DNA of 64,000 nucleotides from positions 109,374 to 173,373 of the forward strand of contig NZ_LXET01000029.1 of NCBI RefSeq assembly GCF_001655005.1, read 5' to 3'. The DNA comes from Hafnia paralvei ATCC 29927 (GTDB lineage Bacteria > Pseudomonadota > Gammaproteobacteria > Enterobacterales > Enterobacteriaceae). A program made the position numbers and the translations under genes. The notes under the pieces were generated by a model. It saw nothing but the letters and a program-made list of their open reading frames with translations, was not told where the DNA came from and ran no database searches. Below, one piece after another: positions 62,180-64,000 of the stretch (its first letter is position 1; every line of letters begins with the position of its first letter).

Positions 62180-63790
62180 ATGAGTAAGCGTGAATCCCCT
62201 TTTAGCCTGAGCAGGCGCCGTTTAATTATCGCCACGACGCTGACTACGCTCGCAGCAGCACTCCCGTTTCAATCTGCATTTTCAGCCATGCCCTCCACAG
62301 ACACCAAAAGACGCTATACGCGTGTGAATCTCAATAGCAAAGAAGGGCAGAGAATGCTCGAAAGCTATCAAAAAGGGATCAGGGCAATGCTCGCATTACC
62401 GCCATCAGATCCCCTGAATTGGTATCGGCATACGTTAATTCATACGCTTGATTGCCCTCATGGTAATTGGTGGTTTTTGCCTTGGCATCGTGGGTATGTG
62501 GGGTGGTTTGAAAGGATCATCCGTAAACTGAGCGGAGACGCTGATTTTGCCATGCCGTTCTGGGATTGGACGGCGGAACCGCGTATTCCTGAGGTTTTTT
62601 TTGACGGTGTGCTTAATCCAGATAATCAGGCGTTTATTGATAGTTACGCTAAATTTCGTGAAGCATTATTTAATCCTGTAGAAGCATTGTGGGGGCAATT
62701 CACTCCGCAACAGCTGCATGAATTACAACTGCGTAACTATCCGTATCCACGCGATCTTTGGCGAGGTATCGAAGGTGATGGAAAACCTGAAGACGCGATG
62801 TTCTTTCCTCGAGGGCAAACGCGAGCGCTCACTCAAGACCAACCCAATTTCGATTGCACAACCCAGAACGCGGTTTCCCTAGAGACGATTTTAGATGCAT
62901 TGGCGCCGCGTTCTTTTGAGCTGTTTGGCAGTGAGTCCGCGCCCAATCATAGCAACAGCCATCAGCATGGTTTTGGAATACTGGAGGCCTTCCCGCATAA
63001 CAAAGTGCATAACGATATCGGAGGTTTTATGGGGAACTTTTTGTCTCCTGTCGACCCGGTTTTCTTCATGCATCATGCTAATCTCGATCGTTTATGGGAG
63101 GTGTGGCGCACAAAGCAAATACGAGATAATTTGCCCACCGAGCCACAAACCGGCTTGAGCCTGTGGAAAAACGAGCCTTTCCTGTTTTACGTCGATGAAA
63201 ATGGTCGGCCAGTGCAGAAGAACAGCGCAGGAGATTATGCCCAGATAGGCGATTTTGATTATGACTATCAAACGGGAAGCGGGGATTCAACGCCACGTTT
63301 AACGCAGGGTAAAGTAAGCTCACTGCCTGCACTACAGCTAGATGCCACACTCGATCAAACGGATTTGAGCAATGGCCAAATTGTTAACGCCCAGGTGATT
63401 TTGCCGAAGCCTCTGCAAAATTCAGCGGAGCTGTTTGGGGATGAGCAGCAACGCTACTACGCGTTGGTGGAGATCATGCCGATGTCTTCGGTTCAGGGCG
63501 TGAGCTTTAATGTTGCTCTGGATAAACCGAGTTTGATGCAGAAGAGAACTCAGGTCAGCGCTGTCGACACTTGCCAAGATCCTGTGAATAGCTTCGCCTT
63601 TTTCGGCAGCATGGATATGACGAACATGAAGACAACCTTTATGGTGCCAATGACGGCGGCATTACGTGGGCTGAGCGGAAGTGAAAAGAGCTCGGGGATG
63701 ATTAACATATATATTTCGGCCACCACGGAGGATGATATGAAGATGAAGGTTAATGCAAAAGTGTTGTCGGTGATATTGAAAACGTTCTGA
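62180..63790 (+). CDS. Tat-exported tyrosinase-family copper oxidase
   Basis: Type-3 copper enzymes oxidise phenols or catechols to quinones. ATG 62180 follows AAGGA and begins a twin-arginine signal (SRRRLIIA, Arg12-Arg13), ending near FSA, so folded export is likely. In 536 residues CuA ligands are His84 or His88, His94 and His103. CuB has His273-x3-His277 and His299, with the same 22-residue spacing as Streptomyces tyrosinase. Cys92-Pro-His94 is a C-x-H pair that in fungal tyrosinase makes a thioether. After the core, LWKNEPFLFYVDENG resembles the DWL domain of plant polyphenol oxidases, and the last ~140 residues form a beta-rich end. The substrate is unknown. It is absent at this place in E. 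coli. Confidence 0.9.
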   Translation: MSKRESPFSLSRRRLIIATTLTTLAAALPFQSAFSAMPSTDTKRRYTRVNLNSKEGQRMLESYQKGIRAMLALPPSDPLNWYRHTLIHTLDCPHGNWWFLPWHRGYVGWFERIIRKLSGDADFAMPFWDWTAEPRIPEVFFDGVLNPDNQAFIDSYAKFREALFNPVEALWGQFTPQQLHELQLRNYPYPRDLWRGIEGDGKPEDAMFFPRGQTRALTQDQPNFDCTTQNAVSLETILDALAPRSFELFGSESAPNHSNSHQHGFGILEAFPHNKVHNDIGGFMGNFLSPVDPVFFMHHANLDRLWEVWRTKQIRDNLPTEPQTGLSLWKNEPFLFYVDENGRPVQKNSAGDYAQIGDFDYDYQTGSGDSTPRLTQGKVSSLPALQLDATLDQTDLSNGQIVNAQVILPKPLQNSAELFGDEQQRYYALVEIMPMSSVQGVSFNVALDKPSLMQKRTQVSAVDTCQDPVNSFAFFGSMDMTNMKTTFMVPMTAALRGLSGSEKSSGMINIYISATTEDDMKMKVNAKVLSVILKTF

Positions 63791-63917
63791 TTGAGTCGCG
63801 CAGAGGCGGCACAGACTAAAGGAGAGTCGCTATCTGCGGGCTTTATCGTTTTTTGTAAGAGAGATTTCGCAAAAGAAACGAAGTGGCAATGAGAGAAGGG
63901 CGGTGGTTTGCAAAGAA

Positions 63918-63994
63918 TGGTGCGTCCGAGTGAACTCGAATCACCGACCCCCACCATGTCAAGGTGGTGCTCTAACCAACTGAGCTACGGACGC
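63918..63994 (-). tRNA. tRNA-Val (anticodon GAC)
   Basis: A complete 77-nt tRNA on the minus strand. Acceptor GCGTCCG pairs with CGGACGC and the CCA end is encoded (63918-63920). The D arm is GCTC-AGTTGGTTA-GAGC. The anticodon stem CCACC/GGTGG encloses TTGACAT with anticodon GAC (63958-63960). The T arm is GGTGA-TTCGAGT-TCACT. E. coli valV and valW (same anticodon) also lie near pykF; a second copy may follow beyond the window. Confidence 0.97.
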
Positions 63995-64000
63995 ATCGAA

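Noticed and set aside
63918..63994. tRNA-Val as an integration site for a genomic island
   Set aside because: The tRNA is complete, and no integrase or direct repeat of its 3' end was seen within the window; the outer side cannot be judged.

Overview
The window is a continuous piece of an Enterobacterales chromosome with about 60 intact genes, no prophage and no insertion sequence. Gene content, near full-length identity with Escherichia coli proteins, a tandem lpp pair, ERIC repeats and moderate GC point to a non-E. coli enterobacterium. My best guess is Hafnia or a close relative (Hafniaceae). That guess is from memory and cannot be tested here. Start codons were corrected by hand where the longest open frame overran the family start (for example nagZ, fbaB, pepT, mdaB, rnb, fabI, sapD, sapA, pspA, pspB, mpaA, pykF).

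Layout. 1-8.1 kb: end of rssB, galU, hns (minus), tdk, adhE (minus), ychE. 8.9-14.7 kb: the oligopeptide permease operon oppABCDF, with a hairpin and an ERIC repeat between oppA and oppB. 14.8-18.9 kb: hinT, ycfL, lpoB, thiK, nagZ, ycfP. 19.2-20.3 kb: fbaB. 20.4-26.1 kb (minus): polyamine uptake genes potA, potB, potC and potD, with a CadB-type antiporter gene sitting between potC and potD. 26.5-29.1 kb: pepT, two ERIC-type repeats, and the ygiN-mdaB pair. 29.4-33.6 kb (minus): rnb, yciW, fabI. 33.9-39.3 kb (minus): sapABCDF. 39.5 kb: a RyhB small RNA gene with a Fur box. 39.7-45.1 kb: pspF, divergent from pspABCD-ycjX-ycjF with a sigma-54 promoter. 45.3-49.8 kb: accessory-looking stretch with two coupled exported proteins of unknown function (the second of the DUF3142 type), then sseA and a GNAT acetyltransferase on the minus strand. 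50.1-57.3 kb: tyrR, tpx, ycjG, mpaA, mppA and an MltF-like lytic transglycosylase. 57.7-62 kb: ldtE, two lpp genes, pykF. 62.2-63.8 kb: a Tat-exported tyrosinase. The right edge holds a complete tRNA-Val(GAC).

Several genes form a murein theme. LpoB activates synthesis. Lpp and LdtE link or cross-link the wall. The MltF-like enzyme would cut it. MppA feeds murein tripeptide to the OppBCDF channel, and NagZ, MpaA and YcjG break fragments down in the cytosol. A second theme is the envelope stress and peptide-defence block sap-psp. The most unusual items are the RyhB gene between sapA and pspF, the coupled unknown exported pair, the plant-like exported tyrosinase, and the CadB-type antiporter within the pot genes.
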